DNA from: Poa pratensis
Lineage: Eukaryota; Streptophyta; Magnoliopsida; Poales; Poaceae
Assembly (NCBI GenBank): GCA_947311845.1
Contig: CAMZMU010000115.1
Span: 30,527,401-30,591,400 of the forward strand
Direction: 5' to 3'
Length of the DNA stretch: 64,000 bases
Notes under the pieces: generated by a model
Databases searched by the model: none
What the model was told of the DNA's origin: nothing
What the model saw: the letters and a program-made list of their open reading frames with translations, nothing else
Shown: in pieces, positions 49,345-60,100 of the stretch
Position numbering within the stretch: position 1 is the first letter of the stretch
How the letters are laid out: every line of letters starts with the position of its first letter
Translations under genes and position numbers: made by a program

Positions 49345-49956
49345 ATGGCCTCGGCGCTCGCCTCCCTGCGCTACGGCGACAGCCTCTCGGTGGTGGCCAT
49401 CTCCGGCGCGACGGCCGTGCTCTGCGAGGCCATCTCCTGGCTCCTCATCTACCGCACCAACACCTACAACTCCCTCCGCGCCACCATCGAGCGCCACTCC
49501 CGGAAACTCGACGCCATGAAGTCCACCTCTTCCGGCGCATCCGGCGGCGCCGGCGGCTCCTCCTCCCAGCCCGCCAGCGCCTCCTCGCGGGCCAAGAAGA
49601 TGGACCGCGTCGAGTCCAGCCTCAAGGACGCCTCGCGGGAGCTCTCCTTCGCCAAGCTCAAGTCCAGCGCCGTCGTCGCCGCCGTGCTCTTCGTCGTCTT
49701 CGGCCTGCTCAACTCGCTCTTCGAGGGCCGCGCCATCGCCAAGCTGCCCTTCGCGCCCGTGCCGCTCGTGCAGCGCATGAGCCACCGCGGCCTGCCCGGG
49801 AACGACCCCACCGACTGCGCCATGGTCTTCCTCTACTTCCTCTGCTCCATGAGCATCCGGACAAACCTCCAGAAGCTGCTCGGCTTCACGCCGCCCCGTG
49901 CCGCCGCTGGGGCCGGTGGAGGGCTCTTTGGCATGCCCGACCCCAAAGTCAATTAA
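49345..49956 (+). CDS. TMCO1: TMCO1/CLAC-type ER calcium channel
   Basis: A single-exon gene of 203 codons. Features in order: hydrophobic segment SVVAISGATAVLCEAISWLL (about 15-34), a coiled-coil stretch with a Gly/Ser linker (about 45-105), a second hydrophobic segment VVAAVLFVVFGLLNSLF (about 111-127), a reentrant-like region with LPFAPVPLVQRMSHRGLPGND (about 133-153) and a third membrane segment CAMVFLYFLCSMSIRTNLQKLLG (about 157-179). This order and the DC..VFLYFLC..S/IR motif are those of the DUF106/EMC3-related TMCO1 family of the ER membrane, which releases overfilled calcium in animals. The start chosen (49345) is the first ATG giving the usual M(A)S start. An upstream in-frame ATG at 49234 would add a Pro/Arg-rich stretch and is less likely. 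Confidence 0.92.
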   Translation: MASALASLRYGDSLSVVAISGATAVLCEAISWLLIYRTNTYNSLRATIERHSRKLDAMKSTSSGASGGAGGSSSQPASASSRAKKMDRVESSLKDASRELSFAKLKSSAVVAAVLFVVFGLLNSLFEGRAIAKLPFAPVPLVQRMSHRGLPGNDPTDCAMVFLYFLCSMSIRTNLQKLLGFTPPRAAAGAGGGLFGMPDPKVN

Positions 49957-50602
49957 GGTAGCAATTCGATTCTTTGCTCTCTTTTTTCTGCTGCTAAATT
50001 TACTAAGCAGTAGAATCAGAATAGTTGTTTCTGGTAAAATTGCATACTAGATCTACTGATCCACATAGGTTTTTAGTATCAGGATGGTTTAATTGAGGAG
50101 ATTTCAGTATCCTACCGAGATCCACATAGGTTTTGCTGAAGTCAAGTTGTTAAATGCTGCATCCTTGGGTTTGATCCTTCTGCTCTAGGTGGTTAATGTA
50201 GATTTGTGGCTCTTATTATTGGCTAGGATAACTATCTGCACATCTGGGGGAGGTTAATTAAGGCATGAGTCTCACTTAATGAGACTGTATCTCTAACTGT
50301 GCTAAATTTTGGAGTACAGAAGCGTGCTTCAATGCCATTAAGCATTAAATATGTATGTGTGTTTCGAAACAATTTTCTAGATTCTAGATTCTAGATTGGA
50401 GGCTAGTTTTCATCCTTTTTTTGTCTACTAATTTGAAGTTGCGGAAGCAGGCTCGATTAGCCTTTTCATATGTTCCTGGGTTAATAGAAGAACAAATTCG
50501 ATAAGATCCTGCCACTACCACTGTTATCGGTTGTGTATCAACTGTTGGGCTTCCTTATGTGTTGGATCATGGTATCAGGGAAAGTGAATACATAACCTTT
50601 TG
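49957..50602. other. TMCO1 3' region
   Basis: Probable 3' UTR, then AT-rich DNA with no recognised feature. Confidence 0.5.
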
Positions 50603-50772
50603 CAAGGTTTTATGTAGCGCTAGGTGCTGATTGAGTGTTTTGCCTCCGCCTTTTCCCTTCTCTTAAGGATTAAAGCGCTAAGCGCATGTTTAAGCGCTGT
50701 TAAGGCGTTTTGCCTCCGCTCAGTGCCTAAGCGAGCTTAAGCGTGCGCCTAGTCACGCTTTTTATAACCTTG
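50603..50772. mobile_element. hAT-type MITE, same family as 19178-19332
   Basis: 170 bp with 8-bp target duplication ACCTTTTG (50595-50602 and 50773-50780). Ends are CAAGGTTTTATGTAGCGC and GCTTTTTATAACCTTG. The interior is rich in TAAGCGCT-like words. Confidence 0.8.
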
Positions 50773-50889
50773 ACCTTTTGTAATGTTGATGCATTTTACA
50801 TTTATAATGTTCTTGGGGATATTGCCGCTGCCTTTGGAGACTCATAAACAATTTTGCGTTCTGCTGTTGTTATTTTGGATAAGGATGAG

Positions 50890-52150
50890 CTGAGCTCTGT
50901 CTGTTGCTATGTATAATGGTTTATTAGCTTCGGTGTCCAAGAAGTGAGCACTATAGTAAAGCACCCTTTAAGCCTAACAGTTGTCACGAGATTATCAAGA
51001 TTATTTGATTTCAGTCTAGGCTCTGGACATCAATTTATTTAGCCAAAAGTGACTCGTTAACAAGGGTGTTTTTGTAACTCCATTAACAAGGGTGCATAAT
51101 ATACCATGTACATGCATGCAAACTTTTCCACCGAAAACTGCCTTTCTGATGCATGTTATTTTATTTATATTCAGGTTGAGAGAGTCAGTGTTGGAGCTAA
51201 ATCACTTAGCTCCCTTCCAATAGGGTTGTGCTTCACACACACTAACACATATGCATATATGAGAGACCACATATATGCTCTATATATCATACATATGCTT
51301 GAGGCTACATCTTGACTTACAAGCTTCCAAGCTTAGTTCTCATACAAAGGGGTACATCCTTATATAGGCTGTCTAGGTCGGTTACTGTTCACCAGACTTT
51401 GACATCTAGAAACTACTACAGAACTCTGACTTGAACAATAAATCTTCAGACTTTTACTTCTACTAGGATTCCTACATACTCTAGATACTTCATGACTAAG
51501 CTAGAAACTTCATGCATATATATGACAAGATTACTTCTAACAGTCAGGACTTAGAACAGACACCACATAATTCCTTGTTTTCCCAGCTGAATGCCTTCTC
51601 ACAAAATCAAAGTAGATGCATCTCACCGGCTACTGCAATTCCTTATCTGAACTAGTTCATGTTAGTCTGTTGCGTGGACAAGAGTTTCTTAGCTTCATTG
51701 TCCAAATCTGTCATATTTCACTGATGTTTTACATAGGCTCTTGTATACCATGTCCTATGGGAGTATAATGTAGGTATTTATAATTGTTAGCCGTCTTTTA
51801 ATCGCAACATAATACGATTAAACAACTATTCAGACCACTTTAGTGAACTGATTGAAGTCAAGGCAAAAGGGTTCTGTCCATTTGCTATTGTAATTACCAA
51901 GGGTTACTGTTTCTAGAAGTATTCAACACTATAGTAAAGCACCTTTAAGCCTAACAATTATCAGGGTTTTTATCATTCTGTACATGCACATCAGGGTTAT
52001 TTATTTTTAATCTAGGCCCTGGACATTAATTTATTTAGCCAAAAGGGACTCATTAATAAGGTTGTTTAATAGACGGTTAACATGCATGCTAACTTTTCCA
52101 GAGAAAACTGCCCATCCAATGCATATAATTTTTTTTGTTCAGTTTGAGCT
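50890..52150 (+). repeat. Ancient tandem duplication, interrupted by a solo LTR
   Basis: Blocks at about 50945-51180 (actatagtaaagcacc, ccaaaagtgactcgttaaca, gaaaactgcc) recur at about 51928-52140 with some 80% similarity. The earlier part (ttagcttc.gtgtccaa) also recurs near 51690. The LTR insertion at 51189-51542 came after the duplication, because copy 2 lacks it. Confidence 0.7.
51189..51542. mobile_element. Solo LTR, probably Copia type
   Basis: 354 bp bounded by TGTTGGAGC and CTTCTAACA with a 5-bp target duplication GTCAG (51184-51188 and 51543-51547). A CTTATATAGG TATA-like site is at about 51350. There is no internal region, so it is a product of LTR-LTR recombination, or a very short element. 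Confidence 0.85.
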
Positions 52151-52250
52151 AGCTGACCACATGGCTTCAGTGTATGTTAACTTAGTGATTCGTCAGAATA
52201 TCCATTGTATGGATAATAAAGGCTGCTTCTAGAGACTTGAAAGAATGCTA

Positions 52251-52749
52251 GGGCTCCTTTGATTTGCAGGATTTTCAGAATGCAAGAATAGGAAACACGC
52301 AGGATTAGGAAACACGCAGGTTTTTCTTTTTGGTGCCGCTCAGCGGTTTGTGTTGGTTTTCGCCGAGTTTGGCCGGCGAGCGGTGCGTTGTGTTGTACGG
52401 TTTTCGGCCGGTTTTCCTTACAAACTGTCCAACTCTATGGTTTTTGCCCGGTTTCTTCCGATAATAAACCGGGCACCTTCTGCTTAATAAATGGATAAGG
52501 CAAAGCTTTTGCCTTCGGTTTCAAAAAAAAAAAAACTGGCATGTCCTCTTCAATCCCATAGGATTAGAAAAACTATAGGATTTTAGATCCACGAGTATTT
52601 GATTGCACAGGAAAACCAGAGGAATTGTAAAAAGAGGTTGAATTTCAAAGGATTGTAATCGTGTGAATCAAACGACTTTTGTAATAAAAAATCGTAAGGA
52701 TCCAAATATTCGAAAAATCCTACACAATTCGTTCAAATCAAAAAAGCCC
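52251..52749. mobile_element. MITE with a retroposed insert
   Basis: The outer ends GGGCTCCTTTGATTTG and CAAATCAAAAAAGCCC are inverted repeats; the superfamily is not clear and the target duplication may be TA. Inside, about 52322-52535 has the look of a LINE 3' end (aaggcaaagcttttgcc, then a run of 13 A at 52523-52535). A 17-bp tandem repeat (attaggaaacacgcagg) precedes it. Confidence 0.6.
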
Positions 52750-52935
52750 TATATAGGTATTATCACATTTTAACTAATAGGTGTAGGGGAGGCCCTGATG
52801 GACAGTAAACTCACGGGGTATATCGCCCATACATAATACTGTAGTAAATGCAGTAGATGCACTGTACTGCTCGACTTATTACCCATGTGATCATAATTTT
52901 CGTTTTGAGAAGTTATCTTCAGATGCCCAGTGTGG

Positions 52936-53076
52936 TTCCGTAAATCTTCTTTCGGTATGTAGGCACGTCAAGATGATTATATGCTAGAGAATTGTTAATT
53001 GTACGATTCCGTAAATCTTCTTTCGGTATGTAGGCACGTGAAGATGATTATATGCTAGAGAATTGTTAATTGTACT
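52936..53076 (+). repeat. 71-bp tandem duplication
   Basis: The unit starting ttccgtaaatcttctttcgg at 52936 is repeated at 53007 with one difference (cacgtcaag versus cacgtgaag). Confidence 0.92.
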
Positions 53077-53784
53077 ACAATGTCATCTGTCTTCTGGTAG
53101 GTTCTACATGTGTTTTTTCCTCGAAGCATGTATGTGTGAGTAAATGTCAAGAAACCCTCATCTTTGGGGCACTAGTCACACAGAACTTCAACTTTTGGAT
53201 TTTTTATCATACAGCGACAGTTTTTGCCGGAAAGAAATACCCTATACCCCACAATTTGAAATTCTCTGTTTCATCGAGCTGATGACAACAATCTGTTTCT
53301 AACCGATACATTTCCTTTTCTTTTGGCAGCTTGGTCTATACATATACCTGTGATGGCGCTTGGATCTCGACGAGGAGTTGGCCTCTCCAAAAGAGTTACC
53401 CTGAAAGATAGTTTAAATAGCTTTGATAGCTCAAAGGGAGAAATGTTACTACAAGATACTGTAATGATACGCACAGTCATTTTCCCTCTACTCACGATCG
53501 AGCCTGTTGTCGCACCCATGATATGATAAGAGCAGACAGTGGCCATGCTTATCTTGTTCTTTATGCTACATCATGAACATTCAGGTCGCGTGCTGTGCAG
53601 TCAGGTTCAGAACTTTCGTAGAGTTCGTATCTTTTCATCATTCATCAGTCCTTCGTTAATATCCCACACTAATTTGTGTCGCAAATGGCAAAGTTCTTTC
53701 CTTCAGTTGCTCGCTTCTCTTGACTTGTTCTTATCTTCAGTTGTCAGCTTGTCAACTTGTCATTCACTCATACTAAACCCAGAG
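53077..53784. other. Intergenic DNA, no gene recognised
   Basis: Short open frames on both strands (53271-53546 minus, 53323-53526 plus) have no recognisable similarity. Confidence 0.45.
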
Positions 53785-53847
53785 ATGTTCCAAAATAGAT
53801 GACTTCAATTTATCAAAAAGTGGTCATCTATTTTGGAACGGAGGGAG
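53785..53847. mobile_element. Truncated Stowaway MITE
   Basis: GTTCCAAAATAGATGAC pairs with GTCATCTATTTTGGAAC. The right end continues GGAGGGAG|TA, while the left CTCCCTCC end is missing. Confidence 0.75.
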
Positions 53848-54395
53848 TAATTGATTATGTCCGAAGAGTGCCAGTTTAAGAACGCGGCCTGCTTGTCTAT
53901 GTTGCTGTCGCAGAACCTTTCAACGGTCGATATCGACGTGCCAGGTGGAGTGCGAAAAAGCTGTCGGTAATGTCCACCCGCCGCCGTGTACCGCACCCAT
54001 TCAGCGGCCAAAAGCGTCCCCGATAATTGGATATAGAGGCCCCACCTATCTCCCCCGATGCACAAAATTGGGAGGCCTTGTCCAATTGAAGAGCAGGGTA
54101 GCGGCTCACCAACCCAAAGAGCTTGGACAGGGCATCTACATCACCTTTCTGCGCGGGCACAGGCAGGCAGGGCCCGGCATAGCTAGCATCAAACCTATCT
54201 TGGCATCGGAGCAAACCAAATCTGGAGTGCGCAAGCCAACTACGGTCATCTTCAGAGCTCGTCTAGAATCTAGATCTTGTCTTCTCGACGAGATGTTCCC
54301 AACACCCACCCTAGTTCGTTAGTTGATCCGGGTTTGGGTGACAACTCCTGCAGTTCCCAGTCCAAAACACGACCGCACACTCCTAATCATCTCCG

Positions 54396-56269
54396 ATGAT
54401 GCGTTTCTTCGGCCGCGCCTCCGCCGCCGCGGCGGAGGAGCCGGCGCCGGAGCCCTTCTCCTTCCCCGAGCCCCTCCCGACGTGGCCACAAGGTGACCGA
54501 CACCCACACTCCCCATCTTCAATTTGGATTTCGCCTCTCGACCCCTTAATTATTGGACGCGGCCACGAGTTTCTTCTAGGAGTAGTTTCCATTGATTGAT
54601 GTAAGTTTTTCGACGTGGCAATGTGCAGGTGGCGGGTTCGCGACCGGGAGGATCTCCGTGGGGGCGGGGAGCTGGAGCTCGCCGCGGCCACCGCCTTCGA
54701 CAAAATCTGCGCCCTCTCGCCGTCCGCGCGGCAGCAGCTGGCCTGCGGCGTCACCTTCTACAGGCCGGCCGCCGTCCCGGACGGCTTCTCCGTGCTGGGC
54801 CACTACTGCCAGCCCAACAGCCGCCCGCTCCACGGCCACCTGCTCGTCGCCAGGGCCGCCGACCCGTCACGCTCGCCTCTCTGCGCACCGCGGGACTACG
54901 AGCTCGTCTGGGCCTTCCATGCCGCCGGTGGCATCGGCGCGAGCAGCAGCCCTTGCCCCGGCTACGGCCGCAGCGACGCCTACTTCTGGCTGCCCGTGCC
55001 GCCGGAGGGGTACCGGGCGCTCGGGTTCCTCGTCACGACGGGCACCGTCAAGCCGTCGCTCGACGACGTCCGCTGCGTCCGCGCCGACCTCACCGATGAT
55101 GAGTGTGAGCCGCACGGCTCGCTGCTGCGCCTGCAGCTCACGCGGCCGTCGTCGGCGTCGCCCGGCGAGGCCTTCGCCGTGCGTGGCCTCAGGCCGCTGC
55201 ACCGCGGGATGTGGCAGAAGGGCATCGGTGCCGGGACCTTCTGCTGCGCGGTGGGCGTGGGCGGGTGCTCCGCCCCGCGCGAGCAGGGCCTCGCGTGCCT
55301 CAAGAACGTCGACCTCGACCTGTCGGCGATGCCGACGCTGGAGCAGGTCCACGCTCTCATCCGGCATTACGGCCCCACGCTCTTCTTCCACCCAAAGGAG
55401 GTCTACCTGCCGTCGTCCGTCGCCTGGTACTTCAAGAACGGGGCGAGGCTGTTCAAGAAAGGGGGAGGCGCCGTCGGCGAGGAGATCGACGCCGAGGGTC
55501 CAACCTCCCGGCCGGCGGGTGGAACGACGGGGAGTACTGGATGGACCTGCCGGCGGACGTCAAGAGAAGGCAAGCGGTCTACCGCGGGGACATCGAGAGC
55601 GCGGAGCTGTACGCGCACGTCAAGCCGGCGATGGGCGGGACGTGCACCGACGTCGCCATGTGGGTGTTCTGCCCGTTCAACGGCCCTGCCCGGCTGAAGC
55701 TAGGCATGGTCAGCCTCCCGCTTGGGACCACCGGGCAGCACGTCGGCGACTGGGAGCACTTCACTCTCCGTGTCAGCAACTTCACCGGAGAGCTCATGGC
55801 CGTTTACTACTCTCAGCACAGCGGCGGCAGGTGGGTGGACGCGTCCGCGCTGGAGTTCGTCGCGGGGAACAAGCCGGCGGTGTACTCGTCCAGGAATGGG
55901 CACGCGAGCTACCCGTACGCCGGCGTGTACCTGCAGGGCTCGGCGTCAATCGGGGTTGGCATACTGAACGACGCTGCCCGGAGCAATCTGTACGTGGACT
56001 CCAGCGTCAAGTACCGCATCATGGCGGCCGAGTACCTTGGAGAAGGCGTCGTCGCCGAGCCACCGTGGCTGCAGTTCATGAGGGAGTGGGGGCCGACGGT
56101 GATCTACAAGTCGAAGACGAGGATGGAGGGGATGAACAAGAGTCTGCCTCTCCGGCTCAGTGGTCCGACTGGGAACATGATTAATAAGATGCCAAACGAG
56201 CTGTCCAAGGAGGAAGGGCCGACCGGGCCTAAAGAGAAGAACATGTGGGAGGGAGATGAAAGATGGTAG
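54396..56269 (+). CDS. VPS62: VPS62/DUF946-family gene, frame broken by two 1-nt deletions
   Basis: Exon 1 is 54396-54492 (MMRFFGRAS...PLPTWPQ, donor AAG|GTGACC). Exon 2 is 54629-56269 (acceptor GTGCAG). The join gives [13 protein letters not shown], the conserved start of plant DUF946 proteins. In the G-run at 54660-54669 the frame moves by one base before [13 protein letters not shown]. It moves again at 55496-55499 before [17 protein letters not shown]. Between and after these points the protein is well kept: [75 protein letters not shown], ending at TAG 56267. Length matches the family (about 550-560 residues). Both lesions are single missing G in G-runs, so sequence error is as likely as a recent pseudogene. 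VPS62 is linked to vacuolar protein sorting in yeast; its plant role is poorly known. Confidence 0.88.
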
Positions 56270-56439
56270 GCATCAAAAGTGTGGCTTGATTTCTTATTTC
56301 TGTTGAGACTATTGGTGCAAGATCGAGAACTAGATTCTTGTTCTTGCTTGTAAACCAAATTGCGAGTGTGTGTGGCCTCTTTCAGTGGAAGTGAAAAAGT
56401 TCGAAGGAGAAGAACAGGGAAATAGAGTATGTGTCGATT

Positions 56440-56764
56440 GACCCATATATATATATATATATTTTTTTTTTTGCTCTCTCAACTCGGGATACAAGCTGTA
56501 GAATCTGTTCTAGATACACATCACTCACACCACACACACACGCACACCACAACTCACACCCCAGCTATGCACCTAAACAGGACCTACAACTAATATCCAG
56601 AACGTCCGGTATAAGATAGTTCCTCCTGTGGCTTACAGACGTGAAGATAGACTTTTATTGTGAGACACCCAAATATTCGCTCACACCGGGAGTCGAACTT
56701 GGGTGGGCAGGCTGGCCACTGCCAGAGCCAAGCCACTGCGCCACAGGCGCGTCCTCGACCCATA
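56440..56764 (-). mobile_element. tRNA-derived SINE (- strand)
   Basis: The body is 56448-56756, flanked by GACCCATA (56440-56447 and 56757-56764). On the - strand an A box TGGCGCAGTGG (56743-56733) and a B box GTTCGACTCCC (56698-56688) mark a pol III promoter. A T-run at 56462-56472 is the reversed poly(A) tail. It lies in the 3' flank of the VPS62 gene. Confidence 0.75.
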
Positions 56765-57173
56765 CTTTATATTGTAACATTGATTTGTAAGCTTTTATTG
56801 TAGCATGGCAAGAGTAGATTGTTCTATGATCCAGATCCATGTTCTTGTTTGTAAAACAAAACGTGATGCTTGTAGCCTCCTCTAATACGGAGTAGAAGTG
56901 AACAAGTCGGATTTCATGTAAGTGCTCAAACTAAAGTCGATGGTAAAATATTGCTGCTTTGCCTCATTCAATGCTTTGATGTCGATATGAACATATGAAC
57001 ACCGACCCCCTCCTCTAGTACTATATGTCGCCCAAAAAAGAGTGTTTACAATCAAGGGCCAGAGAACAAAATTGACCAATTGTTCCACTCACGGTCTACC
57101 TATAAGATATCAGGTATGAGTTGAATGGATAGCCAAAAAAATGGCCCTGGAGGCTGCTGTGACTGAGCAGTGT

Positions 57174-60100
57174 TTATGTCCTCCTGTCATCGTCACTACT
57201 TTCACTGCCATCACTGCAGGGCATGGAAAATGATTAAGTTCCTTATCAAGTTCTTTTCAGATTCACTGGCTAACATGAAACAATGCAAAGCTATTAAATT
57301 AGTCAATTTCTCTTACCTCTCCACAGGAAGCTTTGCAAGTCTTCTTACTTCTAAGCCGGTCATGTTGGCGAGGTATTTTTGTGCCGTTGTAACATTATCT
57401 GCCCCTGGAAAAAGACGTAGGAAATTGGTTTTTGAGTATTCATAATATACAATAGGCTGAAAATACAAAGTTTACCGCAAGCCCATCTATAGTTTGCCCT
57501 AAAATCTATTTGCACAGGACTCCAGCATCGAACAAGTAGGATTGTCATATGAAATAACAGAAAACAGAGACCAAGACAAGCATGTACCTTTGGTCAACTG
57601 GAAAACATGAACTGCACAGCGCTCTGCAGCTAGACGCACAGGAGTGCTGCTATCCTTTAAAGTATCACCAACTGCTGGGCCCAATATTGAGATATATGTA
57701 GCAAGAACTGAATGATTTATCTGCAAACAAAGAGCAATTAGATTACCAGCATAACACCTAAGCAAATATATGAGTACACATATAGAAAACAGAAATATAT
57801 CTAATTATAAACCTTGGCAGCAGCTTTGATACAGGACAAAGCTCTTCTCCTGACTTCACTTGAATCATCACGTAATGCCACGATAAGTAGCTGAACAAGT
57901 TGCAAGGTGCTGCCTTGGAATTGTAACTGGTAACAGAGTAGCCTCCCCAGAGTTTTTGTTGAGGCTTCACGAACAGGAAACTTCTCCACAAACACAGACA
58001 AGAGTTACTACAGATGGAAACACAATGATAAATACAGTAACCAGATAGTGCAAGCTGATTCAATACCTTGTCATCTTTTAGAGAATCTTTCAGAAGATCA
58101 ACAATAGACGGAAATGATGCTGAATGGCACAGTTTTGTTGGACAATGTCTTGATATGGATGAGAATGCTAACAAAGCACCATGCCTGGTACACCAGTCTG
58201 GTAATGTGCCCATGCTCAACAGAGCCTGCACCAGATCAGCGGTCTCGATCTCGTCCATGTACTGAAAAGAGCATATGCATATTACAGTACATAGATAAAT
58301 TCAACAACAACAACAACAACAACAACAAAGCCTTTTATTCCCAAACAAGTTGGGGTAGGCTAGAGTTGAAACCCATAAGATCTCGAAACCAAGTCATGGT
58401 TCTGGCACATGGATAGCTAACTTCCACGCAGCCCTATCCATGGCTAATTCTTTGGTGATATTACAGTACATAGATAAATTCAGAAAAGAAAAAAAAACTT
58501 CCAAAAAATTACAAAAAGGAAAATTGCTACTCCACGGGTAAGCAATGGCAAGCTAATGACAGAATAGTTGTTAGCAACAGAGAACAATATATTCCCTTGA
58601 AATAGGAGATGCTTAATGCTTTACAAAAAATAAAGCTCAAAGTGGTGATACAATCCTCAGAAGTACTTGACATACATATATTTTTATTTTCTTTCATGGT
58701 TGATTTACAGCATGACCTGGTTATTATTCACTTTCAAAGAACATACTGATTTTTTGCCTGACTATAATGTCCAGAAACGTGTTGTGTAAACCAAGACAAT
58801 GGTACCTGAAATTATAATGTTCAGATGTGTTGCTTAATGCATTTGATTTCACTGACTTGATTAGTGTTACAGCAGATTATCGTTTAATTTCAGGCCAATG
58901 CGTTAACCACTTGTTAGGCAAATCTTGTGAAAAAATTATGGGACATCTATAAAGACAAAAAAATGCCACAATTTGCAATACCTGAGATAATGTACCAATT
59001 GCTTTCGCAGCAGAACTGCGGACATCATCAGCATCTGCCTGCAGCAGATCTTTCAGAAGAGCACACCCACGTGATCTGATTGCAGAACTAACACTTTTAC
59101 CAGCATGCCTAACAACACCTTTAAGTGCAGAAAGCACACTTTCCTTAACAGCATCATCCCCTGACTGAAAATAAAATAAAATTACTTCTGCACAGGTGGT
59201 GGCAACTCCATCCCAACCCCCACACACCAAAATAAAAGGTAATACCAGAAATACCTGCAACATGGACAGCAGATCGCTAACTAAAGGATCAACTCGTGTG
59301 CTCAATGCACTAAGCTTTCCAAGAGCTGATGCGGCCCTTGTGCGAACAGATCTGCAATTCAAACATTCGTGTAAAAGAAGATGAAACAATCAAAAGGAGA
59401 ACAGAAAGAGAAGATTGTACCAACCTATTACTGTCCTGTAGACATTTAACAAACGTTGTCTGAAGTTGGGGAAGGAAGGGCTTAAGTGCAAGCCCGCCTT
59501 TTGCGATGATAATAGTCAGGGTTGACAAGATAGCTGACTTAACTTGCCATGGAAACCGGTCTCCGAGGATGCGTATAAGGGGCCTATACGCACAACAAGG
59601 CATATATTAAAGCAACAGGCCTACTATGAAAATAAGCCATATATATACAAAAAATAGCCCAGCATGCACGATTAAACGAGGAACCATGTAATTTCACCAT
59701 GTTTAGAGGCTAGATTTGTATCAGCGTATAGCCTCACTCTGCGTGTTCTTGGTTTGTTACATGTAGTGGTAAATAAATTAAGAGAAAGTCACAAGGTGGC
59801 AGCTATAATGTGAAAAATATGACTTGTTTGCTGAATGTGCTTAAAGTGTGCATTAGCTTTGTAGATTTTCAATAAAAATTCCTGTATGCATTTATCTATA
59901 AAGTTCAAATGCACTCCGGGGTCTCTATCAGGCTCCACATTCAAGTTCAAGCTTAGGGCTACACAGCAGATTGGTGCGGAAATTTGGAGCTGACATTTCC
60001 ATACAAAAGAACCATAACTACAGAAATACCTATTAACAAGGAGATATTTAGGGTAAAAGATTCATCTATAGCTAACATTAAACTAAAGGAGCACCAATAA

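Noticed and set aside
48984..49961. 325-codon plus-strand frame over TMCO1
   Set aside because: His/Arg/Pro-rich shadow of the TMCO1 frame; the TMCO1 frame has membrane segments and family motifs.
54592..56184. 530-codon plus-strand frame over the VPS62 gene
   Set aside because: Correct only for its first ~12 codons after the splice acceptor; the rest is Arg/Pro/Ser-rich shadow.
56655..56760. A functional tRNA gene on the - strand
   Set aside because: A and B boxes are present but the acceptor stem does not close, and the poly(A) tail plus flanking duplication show a SINE.
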